Shown here one piece after another: positions 6,737 through 14,534 of a stretch of 64,000 bases of DNA (positions are counted from its first letter, which is position 1; the number at the start of each line of letters is the position of its first letter). The translations under genes and the position numbers were made by a program. The stretch is from Deferrisoma camini S3R1. GTDB lineage: Bacteria; Desulfobacterota; Deferrisomatia; Deferrisomatales; Deferrisomataceae. The notes beneath the pieces are model-generated. The model made no database searches. It was not told the DNA's origin and saw only the letters and a list, made by a program, of their open reading frames with translations. The stretch lies in assembly GCF_000526155.1 (NCBI RefSeq), contig NZ_JAFN01000001.1:3784264-3848263 (forward strand), read 5' to 3'.

Positions 6737-8905
6737 ATGGCCGACCGTGCGCGAACGAGGACGAAACAGACCGCCCCGCGGGACGGGGTGCTCCTGTGCA
6801 CCCTGGGCACCACGTGGCTCGTGGTGCCGGAGATTCTGGGCTACCTGGATCCCGAGCGGTACCGGGTGTACCCGGCTTCGTGGTGGCGCGAGCGGGCGCC
6901 GGCCGGGGTGGGACCCCCGGCCGAGGTGTGGGCGGTCACCACTCTGGGCGATCTGGCCTTGGCCGGGGTGAACGCGCTGCGGCGGTACTGGGACCTCCTG
7001 GGGCCCGGCGCGCCGGCGCTGCACGTGTTCGCCCCCGAGGGGGTCGAGGACGTGGCCGGCGCCCCCGAAGACGACCCCATGGCCGAGCTGATCTATCGCT
7101 TGGGTCTGGCCGCCCGGGCCACCGGGGGGACCACCCTCTACAGCCTGGCGGGCGGCCGCAAGACCATGTCGAGCCTGCTCCAGAAGGCCGCGGGCGTGTT
7201 CGGGGCCGAGCGGGTGTTCCACGTGGCCTCGACCGGGGCGGCGGACCAGGAGACCCGCGGCATCGGGCCGGAGGACCTGGCCGCACACGGGCTCCCGCGC
7301 CGTGTCGCCGAAGGCATCCAGCCGGTGGACCTCGGCGGCGAGGAGCCCTTCGAAGGTCTCGATTGGCGCCTCGAGGGCATGGAGCCGGTCGTGCCCGGGC
7401 GGTTCCCGGTGGAGGGGACGGGCTCGGCCGAGGGGGTCACGATCGTGAGGGGGCTCGACGGCTCCCTGTACCGGGAGGTGGAGTCCCGACGGCGCGAGGC
7501 GCAACGGATCGCGGGGAACTACTTCCTGCACCTCCTGGGCCAGGACGCCCGGGAGAACTTCCGGAGCCTCTACCGACTGCCGGCCTCCCGCATCCGGGCC
7601 CTGCGGGAGGACCGGCTGGGCGCCGACCCCCGCCGCCGCGACGAGGAGCTTGCGTGGCTGCGGCGACTGCCCAAGGCGGACTTGCACTGTCACCTGGGCG
7701 GGGCGGCCCGGCCCGACGATCTCCCCCGGCTCGCCCGGGCCGCGGCAGCCGACGCCGGAGACGCCTTTGCCGAAGCCGAGGCGGCCGCAGCCGATCTAAT
7801 GGCGTGGTTTCGGCGCACCCCCCCGGCCGCGGAGCGCGGGGCCGAGGCTCGGCAGCGGATCCGGGAGGCCAGGGTGGGGGCGGGGCTCCCGCCCCAAGCG
7901 TTCACCGCGGCGGTGATCCTGGGGCTTTCGGCCGTGCCGGCGTGGCTCGACCTTCTGACGGACCCTTGGGCGGACAGGGGCGGATCGGCCGAGGACCGGC
8001 TCCGGACCTATTTCGCGGCCGGCGACCTCCAGGGGAGTTCTTTGCTCCAGGGGCCGCGGGCCATCGCCGAGGCCTGCCGGCTTCTCGTGGAGCGGGCGGC
8101 CGCCGACCGGGTGCGCTACCTCGAGGTCCGGTGCTCCCCGGCCAACCTGACCCGCGGGGGCCTTACGGCCGCCGAGGCCCTCGAGGCCATCCGGGCCGGG
8201 TTCCGCGCCGCGTGCGCGAGCGTGCCCGGGGCGCCCCGGGTCGAACTCTTGCTGATCGGCACGCGCCACAAGGACCCGGAGAAGTTCGCGACCCATGTCG
8301 CGCTCGCCACGGCCGACCACGACGGCCAGAGCCCCCGGGTCGTCGGGTTCGACGTGGCGGGCGACGAGTCCACGAAATCGCCCAAGGAGCTCCGGGACCG
8401 GTTCGAGCCGCTCTTCCGCCGGTGCCGCAAGATCACCATCCACGCGGGGGAGACCGAGCCGGTGGAGCGGGTGTGGGAGGCCGTGTACCACCTGAACGCC
8501 GACCGCATCGGCCACGGCCTCAAGCTCCTCGACCACCCCGAACTGCTCGCCCATTTCCGCGACCGGGGAACCGCCGTGGAGATGTGCCCCACCAGCAACG
8601 ACCAGGTCGTGGGGTTCGCCGGCCCCCGCCGCCGGGACGGGCCGGTGTACCCCCTGGGCCAGTATCTGAAGCGGGGTGTGCGCGTCTGTGTCTGCACCGA
8701 CAACCCGGGCCTGTCGCGCACCTCCTGGTCCGAGGAGCTGTGGGCGGCCGCGGCCATGACCCCCGGGGGCCTGAGTCGGTGGGACGTGCTCGCCCTGGTG
8801 CGCACCGGGTTTCAGGCCGCGTTCCTGCCGCTTCCCGACCGCGGTGATCTGCTGCGGCGGGTGGACGCCGAGGTGTACCGCACCCTCACGGAGGAGGTGC
8901 CATGA
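6737..8905 (+). CDS. cad1: CARF-adenosine deaminase fusion (Cad1-type CRISPR effector)
   Basis: A 722-residue fusion. Residues about 18-200 form a CARF domain (VLLCTLGTTWLVVPEIL at the start, TLYSLAGGRKTMSSLLQKAA around 140-160). Residues about 305-720 form a metallo-dependent adenosine deaminase domain: H317 and H319 in ADLHCHLGG, H569 and E572 in IHAGE, H593 in IGHGLKLLDH, D655 in CTDNPG. These match the zinc ligands and catalytic residues of ADA, except that the usual second Asp (TDDP) is Asn here. CARF-ADA proteins have been reported as Cad1, a cOA-activated deaminase acting on ATP. It lies between cas1 and the NE0113-type gene, overlapping the latter by 4 bases (ATGA). Confidence 0.9.
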   Translation: MADRARTRTKQTAPRDGVLLCTLGTTWLVVPEILGYLDPERYRVYPASWWRERAPAGVGPPAEVWAVTTLGDLALAGVNALRRYWDLLGPGAPALHVFAPEGVEDVAGAPEDDPMAELIYRLGLAARATGGTTLYSLAGGRKTMSSLLQKAAGVFGAERVFHVASTGAADQETRGIGPEDLAAHGLPRRVAEGIQPVDLGGEEPFEGLDWRLEGMEPVVPGRFPVEGTGSAEGVTIVRGLDGSLYREVESRRREAQRIAGNYFLHLLGQDARENFRSLYRLPASRIRALREDRLGADPRRRDEELAWLRRLPKADLHCHLGGAARPDDLPRLARAAAADAGDAFAEAEAAAADLMAWFRRTPPAAERGAEARQRIREARVGAGLPPQAFTAAVILGLSAVPAWLDLLTDPWADRGGSAEDRLRTYFAAGDLQGSSLLQGPRAIAEACRLLVERAAADRVRYLEVRCSPANLTRGGLTAAEALEAIRAGFRAACASVPGAPRVELLLIGTRHKDPEKFATHVALATADHDGQSPRVVGFDVAGDESTKSPKELRDRFEPLFRRCRKITIHAGETEPVERVWEAVYHLNADRIGHGLKLLDHPELLAHFRDRGTAVEMCPTSNDQVVGFAGPRRRDGPVYPLGQYLKRGVRVCVCTDNPGLSRTSWSEELWAAAAMTPGGLSRWDVLALVRTGFQAAFLPLPDRGDLLRRVDAEVYRTLTEEVP

Positions 8906-10032
8906 GCGAGCCCCGGACCGTGCTCGTGGCCCTGGCCGGGCTCACGCCCCAGGTGGTCACCGAGACCCTGTACGCCCTGTGGCGGGAGGGCGACGTGCCC
9001 TCCGAGATCCACGTGCTCACAACGCTTCCGGGCCGGCAGCGGGTGCGCGAGACCCTGCTCGACCCCCACCAGGGGGCGTTCTACCGGTTCTGCAGCGACT
9101 ACGGCATCGACCACCGCCGGATCCGGTTCGACCTGGGCACGGTGCACGTGCTCGTCACGCCCGACGGCCGGCCGGTGGAGGACCTGCGCACGGCCCGTGA
9201 GAACGCGGCCGTGGCCGACCAGTTGGCCGGGTTCGTGCGCGACCTCGCGACCGACCCGGGGGTACGCATCCACGCCAGCCTCGCCGGGGGGCGAAAGACC
9301 ATGACCTACTACCTGGGCTACGCCCTGTCGCTCTTCGGCCGGCCCGGCGACCGGCTGACCCACGTGCTCGTGTCGGAGGACTTTGAGGCCCACCCCGAGT
9401 TCTTCTACCCGCCGCCGCAGCCCGTGGATCTGCGGACCCGCGCGGACAAGCGCATTCGCACGGCCGACGCCCGGATCGACCTGGTGGACATCCCGTTCGT
9501 CCGGCTCCGGGAGTTCGTGCCGGCCGAGGTGCTCCGGGGCTCGTTTTCCGAGATAGTGGCCGGGGCCGAGCAGGCCCTGGCCGCCCGGTGCGGGGGGCTG
9601 CGGCTCGATCTGGACCCGGCCACCCACACCTTGTGGGCGGCGGGCCGGGAGTGCCGGCTTCGGCCCCAGGGGTTCGCGCTGTACCTGCACCTGGTGCTCG
9701 TGGCGGGTGAGACCGAAGAGCCCCTGCCGTTCCTCGAGCTGGTGGCCGAGCCGCGGGTCGAGGCCCTGTGGCCCGATCGGGCGAGGGAACTGGGTCTCCG
9801 GGGCGAGGAGGCCCGGGACCTGGCCGACCGCCTGGAGGCCCTGGCCCTGTCGAAGAAGGGCGACCGGAACTTCGTGTCGGCGGTGTCCAAGGTGAACCGG
9901 GCGCTTCGCGAGAGCTTGCCCCCGGCCGTGGCGGCCCGGCTAGAGATCCGCAGAGCCGGCCGGTCGCCGGTGCGCTACGCCGTGGGCATCGGCCCCGATG
10001 CGGTGCGGATCGTCCGAACCCGAGCCTCTTGA
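8902..10032 (+). CDS. CRISPR-associated CARF protein, NE0113 (TIGR02584) type, with C-terminal extension
   Basis: A 376-residue protein. The N-terminal ~200 residues match the NE0113 CARF family: VLVALAGLTPQVVTETLYAL (strand 1 and loop), TARENAAVADQLAGFV and IHASLAGGRKTMTYYLGYAL. The last ~150 residues are extra relative to a lone NE0113 domain and look helical with a winged-helix flavour (SKKGDRNFVSAVSKVNRALRE, then VRYAVGI near the end). This suggests a DNA-binding or dimerisation part and hence a cOA-responsive regulator, but that is inference. Start ATG overlaps the stop of the CARF-ADA gene. Confidence 0.8.
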   Translation: MSEPRTVLVALAGLTPQVVTETLYALWREGDVPSEIHVLTTLPGRQRVRETLLDPHQGAFYRFCSDYGIDHRRIRFDLGTVHVLVTPDGRPVEDLRTARENAAVADQLAGFVRDLATDPGVRIHASLAGGRKTMTYYLGYALSLFGRPGDRLTHVLVSEDFEAHPEFFYPPPQPVDLRTRADKRIRTADARIDLVDIPFVRLREFVPAEVLRGSFSEIVAGAEQALAARCGGLRLDLDPATHTLWAAGRECRLRPQGFALYLHLVLVAGETEEPLPFLELVAEPRVEALWPDRARELGLRGEEARDLADRLEALALSKKGDRNFVSAVSKVNRALRESLPPAVAARLEIRRAGRSPVRYAVGIGPDAVRIVRTRAS

Positions 10033-10078
10033 GCCCTCTAGCCTCCTAGCCCCCCAGCCTTCTAGCCTTTGAGCGGGC
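10033..10078 (+). repeat. Short CTAGCC-type repeats between the NE0113-type gene and the second cas1-like gene
   Basis: The gap holds imperfect copies of a CTCTAGCCTCCTAGCC pattern (CTAGCC, CTAGCC, CAGCC, CTAGCC within about 40 bases). A ribosome-binding site (GGGGGTGG) for the next gene follows. The repeat may be low-complexity decay or a binding array; no function assigned. Confidence 0.4.
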
Positions 10079-10105
10079 CGAAGGCCCGAGAAAGGGGGTG
10101 GCATC

Positions 10106-10960
10106 ATGAAAAGCCTGTATCTCGTGGAAAGCGACGGGCTTGAGTTCGTGGGCGTCGAAGGCGGAGCCCTCCGGATCGAGCAGAAGGGCCGGGCGCCTTG
10201 GTACGTGCCGGCGGCCCGGGTGGAGCGGGCCGTCGTGTGGGGGAGCGTGCGCCTCGACACCGAGGCCCTGGGGCTGCTCCTGCGGCGCAACGTGCCGATC
10301 TCGTTCGTGGCCCGCGGCGGCGAGACCCTGGGCATCGTTTGGTCCCCGGCCGAGCGGCTTTCCCGGCCGGCGGTGCTCCTGGCTGCTCGCCGGGCCGATC
10401 CCGAGTGGCGCCAGGCCTACCGCCGCCGGCTCGACGCCTGGGTGCGCGAGGCTCGGCTCGACCTGGCCCGCCGCATCGACCCTGCCGCGGCCGAGCGGTG
10501 GTGCGAACGGGGGCTGCGGGGCCGCGACTGGCAGGCCTGGCGCCGGGCCCGGCTCGATCCCTTGGAGCCGGACGTGGACCCGGTGTGGCGGTACCTCCGG
10601 GGCCTGGTGTGGGAGATGGTCACGGCCCGGGTGCTCCGGGAGGGGTTCGACCCCCATGCCGGCGTCCTCGACGCCCGGCAGCGCTACGGGTTCGTGCGCG
10701 AGATGACCCGGCCGTTCGTGCCCTGGATCGACGGGTGCGTGCTGGCCGGGGCCCGGGCCGGGCTCCTCCGGGCCGGTCAGGAACCCTCGGGCGAGCTCAC
10801 CCCGGCCCAACTGCGGCGCTGGACCGCCCGGTTCGAGGGCGACCGCGAGTGGCTCGATCGCGACCTCGGCCGCCGGCTTGGCGAGGTGGCCCGGCTCGCC
10901 CGGGACTGGCAGCCCAGCCTCGACGCCCGCAGGCCCCCGCGGGAACGGAGGGCGCCATGA
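10106..10960 (+). CDS. Diverged Cas1-like protein, catalytic residues apparently replaced
   Basis: A 284-residue Cas1 homologue. The N-terminal beta domain is recognisable (VPAARVERAVVWGSVRLDTEALGLLLRRNVPISFV), as is the helical block DPVWRYLRGLVWEM followed by GFDPHAGVLDA and FVREMTRPFVPWID. Aligned by eye to the canonical Cas1 at 5697, the catalytic Glu (GxEG) corresponds to R138 in GLRGRDWQAW, the catalytic His to D189 in GVLDA, and the acidic residue to E199. Two of three catalytic positions are therefore changed, and it may be inactive as an integrase. It overlaps the following cas2 by 4 bases (ATGA). It could be a structural or regulatory partner, or act with an alternative active site. 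Confidence 0.75.
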   Translation: MKSLYLVESDGLEFVGVEGGALRIEQKGRAPWYVPAARVERAVVWGSVRLDTEALGLLLRRNVPISFVARGGETLGIVWSPAERLSRPAVLLAARRADPEWRQAYRRRLDAWVREARLDLARRIDPAAAERWCERGLRGRDWQAWRRARLDPLEPDVDPVWRYLRGLVWEMVTARVLREGFDPHAGVLDARQRYGFVREMTRPFVPWIDGCVLAGARAGLLRAGQEPSGELTPAQLRRWTARFEGDREWLDRDLGRRLGEVARLARDWQPSLDARRPPRERRAP

Positions 10961-11283
10961 ACCGCAAGCTCTACCTCACCAGCTACGACATCCGCGACCC
11001 CCGGCGGCTCCAAAAGGTCCACCGGTTCTGTAAGGAGCGGGGCCTGGCCCTCCAGTACAGCGTGTTCGTGATGGAGGGCACCGACGCGGACCGCGGGTCC
11101 CTGGCGGCGGGGCTCGAGGAGCTCATCGACCCCGACGAGGACGACGTGCGCATCTACACCCTGCCCCAGGGCGTGGAGGTCGTGCCCATGGGCAAGGCCT
11201 CGCCGCTGCCCCCCGGTGTGGTGTTGGTGGGGGTGGGCGGCGCGGGGCGGCTGCTCGTGCCCGACGAGGCCCGGGCGGAATAG
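10957..11283 (+). CDS. cas2: CRISPR-associated Cas2 (second copy)
   Basis: A 108-residue Cas2. KLYLTSYDIRDPRRLQKVHRF has the conserved D11 and arginines, ALQYSVFVMEG is the second conserved strand, and VRIYTLPQGVEVVPMGK matches the C-terminal beta strand. It clearly differs in sequence from the first cas2 (5416), so this is not a recent duplication. Its start overlaps the stop of the diverged cas1-like gene, implying the two products act together. Last gene of the first cas transcription unit. Confidence 0.85.
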   Translation: MNRKLYLTSYDIRDPRRLQKVHRFCKERGLALQYSVFVMEGTDADRGSLAAGLEELIDPDEDDVRIYTLPQGVEVVPMGKASPLPPGVVLVGVGGAGRLLVPDEARAE

Positions 11284-11306
11284 CGGCTGGGCAGACCGGC
11301 TCCGGC

Positions 11307-11336
11307 TTGCGAACGGGTCGACGGTTCCCCTATGAT
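11307..11336 (+). promoter_or_regulatory. Predicted sigma-70 promoter of the csm operon
   Basis: TTGCGA (11307-11312), an 18-base spacer and TATGAT (11331-11336). It corresponds base for base in layout to the promoter-like sequence at 1560-1589, with a shared GGTTCCC just before the -10 box and CCGTT...GGGAGGGGA after it. Confidence 0.6.
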
Positions 11337-11365
11337 CGACAACCGCCGTTTGCAGGGAGGGGAAG

Positions 11366-11512
11366 ATGGCGGGGACGGGGAGGAGACGACACACGCGGCC
11401 ACGCGACGCACCCACCCGGGGCGCGCGCGTGGCCGTTTTCGTTTCGGGGCCTCCGGCAACCCACGGCAACATTGCCGGAGTGGCGGCGGCAGACCCGGAT
11501 GCGCCACCGTAG
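11366..11512 (+). other. Possible leader peptide (uORF, 48 codons)
   Basis: GGGAGGGGA is followed by ATG GCG at 11366. The frame stays open through the hairpin and the GGCAAC motif to TAG at 11510-11512, in the same frame as csm1. The start context matches the uORF at 1623 in the other cas leader. The peptide is arginine-rich and has no recognisable domain; coding status is doubtful. Confidence 0.25.
11396..11480 (+). promoter_or_regulatory. Structured leader of the csm operon: terminator-like hairpin plus GGCAAC-N3-CGGCAACATTGCCG motif
   Basis: CGGCCACGCG (11396-11405) pairs with CGCGTGGCCG (11426-11435) and is followed by TTTTCGTTTC, like an intrinsic terminator. At 11455-11477 the motif GGCAAC-N3-CGGCAACATTGCCG repeats that of the first cas leader. 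CTCCGGCAA (11451-11459) can also pair with TTGCCGGAG (11472-11480), giving an alternative fold. A terminator-like hairpin followed by a switchable palindrome suggests attenuation of csm expression. The leader ends with AGGAGG before csm1. Confidence 0.55.
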
Positions 11513-11542
11513 GGGGGCCATCTTTCGGTAGGAGGAATCGGC

Positions 11543-14014
11543 ATGACGAGCGAAACCGTACCGGTACTCGAAGTGGCCCTGGCGGGGCTGGTCCACGACG
11601 TGGGCAAATTCATGCAACGGGCCCACAAAGAGGCCGAACTCGGGACCCTGGCCCCCCACTCGGCCGAGGCGGAGGGCACGTACTGCCCCGTCACCCCCGA
11701 CGGGCGCTACACCCACAGGCACGTGTTGTGGACCGACGCGTTCTGCGACTGGCTCAAAGCCGAGGTGGGCGCCCCGCCGGACCTGGACCTGGGGCTCGCC
11801 CAGCGCCTGGCCGTCTCCCACCACCGGCCCGACGGTTCCGGGGCCCACGAGGGGCTGGCCGCGTGCATCGCCGAGGGCGACCGGCTCTCCGCCGGCATGG
11901 ACCGCCGGGCCGCCGAAGAGGACGCCAAGGGCCACCGGGCCCGCAACCAGCCCCTTCGAAGCCCCCTGGCCGCCGTGGCCCTGGGCCGAGGCGAGTCCCC
12001 CCAGCGGTTTCACCGGCTCGACGAGCTCCGGCCCGACACCGAAGGGCTCTACCCCGTAGGGGACGAGGAGGCGCTGGCGAAGGGGCTCCCCGAAGCCTAC
12101 GCCCGCCTCTGGGAGCGGTTCCTGGCGGAGGCCAAGGGACTTCGGCGCTCGGCCACGGGTCGGCACTTCGTGGAGGGGGTGCAGGGGCTTCTCGAGCGGT
12201 TCACCTGGGCGATCCCAAGCTCCACCGTGGATCTTCCGGACATCTCCCTGTACGACCACTCCCACACCACAGCCGCGTTTGCGACCTGTCTGGCGGCCTA
12301 TCACGGGAGTGGGGGCGGGATGGACCCCGCCCGCGTGCGCGACCGCGAGGCCCCGGCGTTTCGGATGGTGGTGGGAGACCTCTCGGGCATTCAGCGCACC
12401 TTGTTCACCTTGGCGAGCCAGGGGGCCAAAGGGGTGCCCAAGGTGCTCCGGGCCCGCTCGTTTCTGCTCGGTGCCGTTGTCGACGCGGTGGCCCAGGCGG
12501 TGCTCGGCCGTCTGGGGCTGCCCTGGCCGTGCCGCATCCAGTCGGCCGGCGGACGGTTCTGGATTCTCGCGCCCAACACCGAAGCCGTGGACGAGACGGT
12601 CAACGCGGTGGCCCGCGAGGTGAACGCCTGGCTCGCCCGGCGGTACCTGGGGGAACTGGGCCTGAACCTCGCCCTCACCGAGCCGCTCAGACCGGCCCAG
12701 TTCGTGGGGGAACGGTTCGCCGAGGTCCTCGATGCCGTGGGCCGAGCCGTGGACGAGGCCAAGGCCCGGCCGCTCCGGGGCGTGCCCACCGGACCGCTCG
12801 ACGTGGCCTACCCCCACGGCCCCTGCAGCGTGTGTGACCAACGGCCCAGCGCAGAGGGCGAAGGGGGGCGGTGCGGGCCCTGCACCGAGGAGGAGCGGGT
12901 GGGCCGCAAGCTTCCGGCGGCCCGCTACCTCGTGTTTGGGCCCGAGAAGGAGCTCGACGGGGCGGGCCTTCAGCCGGTGTCGCTCCCGGCCGGCATGGGC
13001 TTGGCCCTCGTGGACCGCTCGCTCCCCCGGGAGACCCCGGCAGGGTGGCGGATCGAGGCGGTCAACGACGAGGATCCCGCCTACCCAAGGAGGTTCGTGG
13101 CGACCTCGGTGCCCTCGTGGGAGGGGGACGAGTGGCGCGACGATCCCCGGTACGCCGACCTCGCGGCCGCCCCCCCCGACGAGCGCCCGCGTCCCGGAGC
13201 GGTGAAGACCTTCGCCCATCTGGCGCGGGCGGCCCGCGAGGTGCGGGACGGGGCCGTGCGGGGCCGGGCCCTACTGGCCATCCTCAAGGCCGACGTGGAC
13301 TATCTGGGGTTCGTGTTCGCCCGGGGCGTGCCGAAGGAGCGACAGAGCCTCAGCCGGTACGCCGCCCTTTCCCGGGGGCTTGACGTCTTCTTCACGGCCC
13401 ACCTGCCGTGGCTCATCGAGAACGACGAGACGTTCGCCTCCACCTACACGGTGTACGCCGGGGGCGACGACCTGCTGCTCGTGGGGCCGTGGCGGCAGAT
13501 GGCGCAGTTGGCCGGGCGGCTCGCCGAGGCGTTTCGGGCCTACGTGGGCGAGAACCCGAACCTCACCCTGTCGGCCGCCGTGTACCCCCTGAGCCCCGAC
13601 GCCTCGCTCGCGCGGGCGGCCGTGGAGGCCGACGAGGCCCTCGACGAAGCCAAGGAGGGCGGCCGGGATCGCGTCTGGCTCTTCGGGCACGTGTTCCGGT
13701 GGGCCGAGTACCCGAAGGCGCGCGAAACAGCGGACATGCTGGTCCGTTGGGTCGACCAAAAGCTCCTCACCCGCGGCTTCGTGCGAAGGCTTCTCGAATA
13801 CAGCCGCCGGCGGAAACGGGCGAGCACCCATCCGGCCGAGGCGGTGTGGCGGGCCCATCTGGCCTACGACCTCAAGCGGAATGTCAAGAACCCGGAGGAC
13901 CGGGCCACCGTGCTCGAGCTCGTGGGGCTCGGCCCCGACCTGCGCTCCCGGGGCGATGCCCTCGAGATGCTGCCGGCCGCGGTCCAGTGGGCGCTCAACC
14001 GGCTTCGCACCTGA
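11543..14014 (+). CDS. csm1: Cas10/Csm1, type III-A signature protein with HD and cyclase (GGDD) motifs
   Basis: Large subunit of the Csm effector complex, 823 residues. It has an N-terminal HD nuclease domain (H18-D19 in GLVHDVGKFMQ, with SHHRP and EGDRLS further on). The centre has a zinc-type cysteine cluster (CSVCDQRP ... CGPCTEEE). The second palm domain carries AGGDDLLL at residues 639-643. By family knowledge, target RNA binding switches on ssDNA cleavage by HD and synthesis of cyclic oligoadenylates by the GGDD palm. Both motifs are intact, so the four CARF proteins upstream could be served. The C-terminal helical domain follows. Start ATG is preceded by AGGAGG. Confidence 0.93.
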   Translation: MTSETVPVLEVALAGLVHDVGKFMQRAHKEAELGTLAPHSAEAEGTYCPVTPDGRYTHRHVLWTDAFCDWLKAEVGAPPDLDLGLAQRLAVSHHRPDGSGAHEGLAACIAEGDRLSAGMDRRAAEEDAKGHRARNQPLRSPLAAVALGRGESPQRFHRLDELRPDTEGLYPVGDEEALAKGLPEAYARLWERFLAEAKGLRRSATGRHFVEGVQGLLERFTWAIPSSTVDLPDISLYDHSHTTAAFATCLAAYHGSGGGMDPARVRDREAPAFRMVVGDLSGIQRTLFTLASQGAKGVPKVLRARSFLLGAVVDAVAQAVLGRLGLPWPCRIQSAGGRFWILAPNTEAVDETVNAVAREVNAWLARRYLGELGLNLALTEPLRPAQFVGERFAEVLDAVGRAVDEAKARPLRGVPTGPLDVAYPHGPCSVCDQRPSAEGEGGRCGPCTEEERVGRKLPAARYLVFGPEKELDGAGLQPVSLPAGMGLALVDRSLPRETPAGWRIEAVNDEDPAYPRRFVATSVPSWEGDEWRDDPRYADLAAAPPDERPRPGAVKTFAHLARAAREVRDGAVRGRALLAILKADVDYLGFVFARGVPKERQSLSRYAALSRGLDVFFTAHLPWLIENDETFASTYTVYAGGDDLLLVGPWRQMAQLAGRLAEAFRAYVGENPNLTLSAAVYPLSPDASLARAAVEADEALDEAKEGGRDRVWLFGHVFRWAEYPKARETADMLVRWVDQKLLTRGFVRRLLEYSRRRKRASTHPAEAVWRAHLAYDLKRNVKNPEDRATVLELVGLGPDLRSRGDALEMLPAAVQWALNRLRT

Positions 14015-14041
14015 TCCCATCCAGAAAAGGAGGGAAACGCC

Positions 14042-14509
14042 ATGGCAAACGGAAGGTATGGACACCACCAAGGAAACCGTGGGGGCGGCCGCGGGGGCGA
14101 CACCCTGCCTCGGCCCCAGCCGGTCACGTACTTCCGGAACGACAACCTGGACCCCGCGCTGGTGGACGAGGCGGCCCAGGACTGGGCCGAGCGTATCAAG
14201 TCCCTGAAGCCCACCCAGTTGCGCCGCTTTTTCGACGAGGTGCGGGCCATCGAGCGTCAGTTCGAGCTCGAGGCCCAGAAGAAGGGAGACCGCGAGGCGG
14301 CGTTCGCGGCGGTTCGCCCCCGGTTCAAGATGCTCAAGGCCCGGGCCGCCTACGCCAAGGGGAGGCTGGGCCGCAACATGCCCGACGATTTCCTTCAGTT
14401 CATGGTCAACCACACCCACGCCGTGCAGACGGCTCGGGACTTCGACGCCTTCCTGAAGCACTTCGAGGCGGTGGTGGCCTTCCACAAGTACCTTTCGCCC
14501 GAGCGCTGA
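14042..14509 (+). CDS. csm2: Csm2, small subunit of the III-A effector complex
   Basis: A 155-residue helical protein lying 27 bases after csm1. A glycine-rich, probably disordered N-terminus (about 30 residues, GRGG type) precedes the Csm2 helical bundle: KSLKPTQLRRFFDEVRAIE, RPRFKMLKARAAYAKGR and DFDAFLKHFEAVVAFHKY are the standard Csm2 blocks. In the complex it lines the crRNA-target duplex opposite the Csm3 backbone. Start ATG 14042 has AAAGGAGG upstream. Confidence 0.92.
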   Translation: MANGRYGHHQGNRGGGRGGDTLPRPQPVTYFRNDNLDPALVDEAAQDWAERIKSLKPTQLRRFFDEVRAIERQFELEAQKKGDREAAFAAVRPRFKMLKARAAYAKGRLGRNMPDDFLQFMVNHTHAVQTARDFDAFLKHFEAVVAFHKYLSPER

Positions 14510-14534
14510 CCCGCGTTCCCGAGGAGGATGAACG

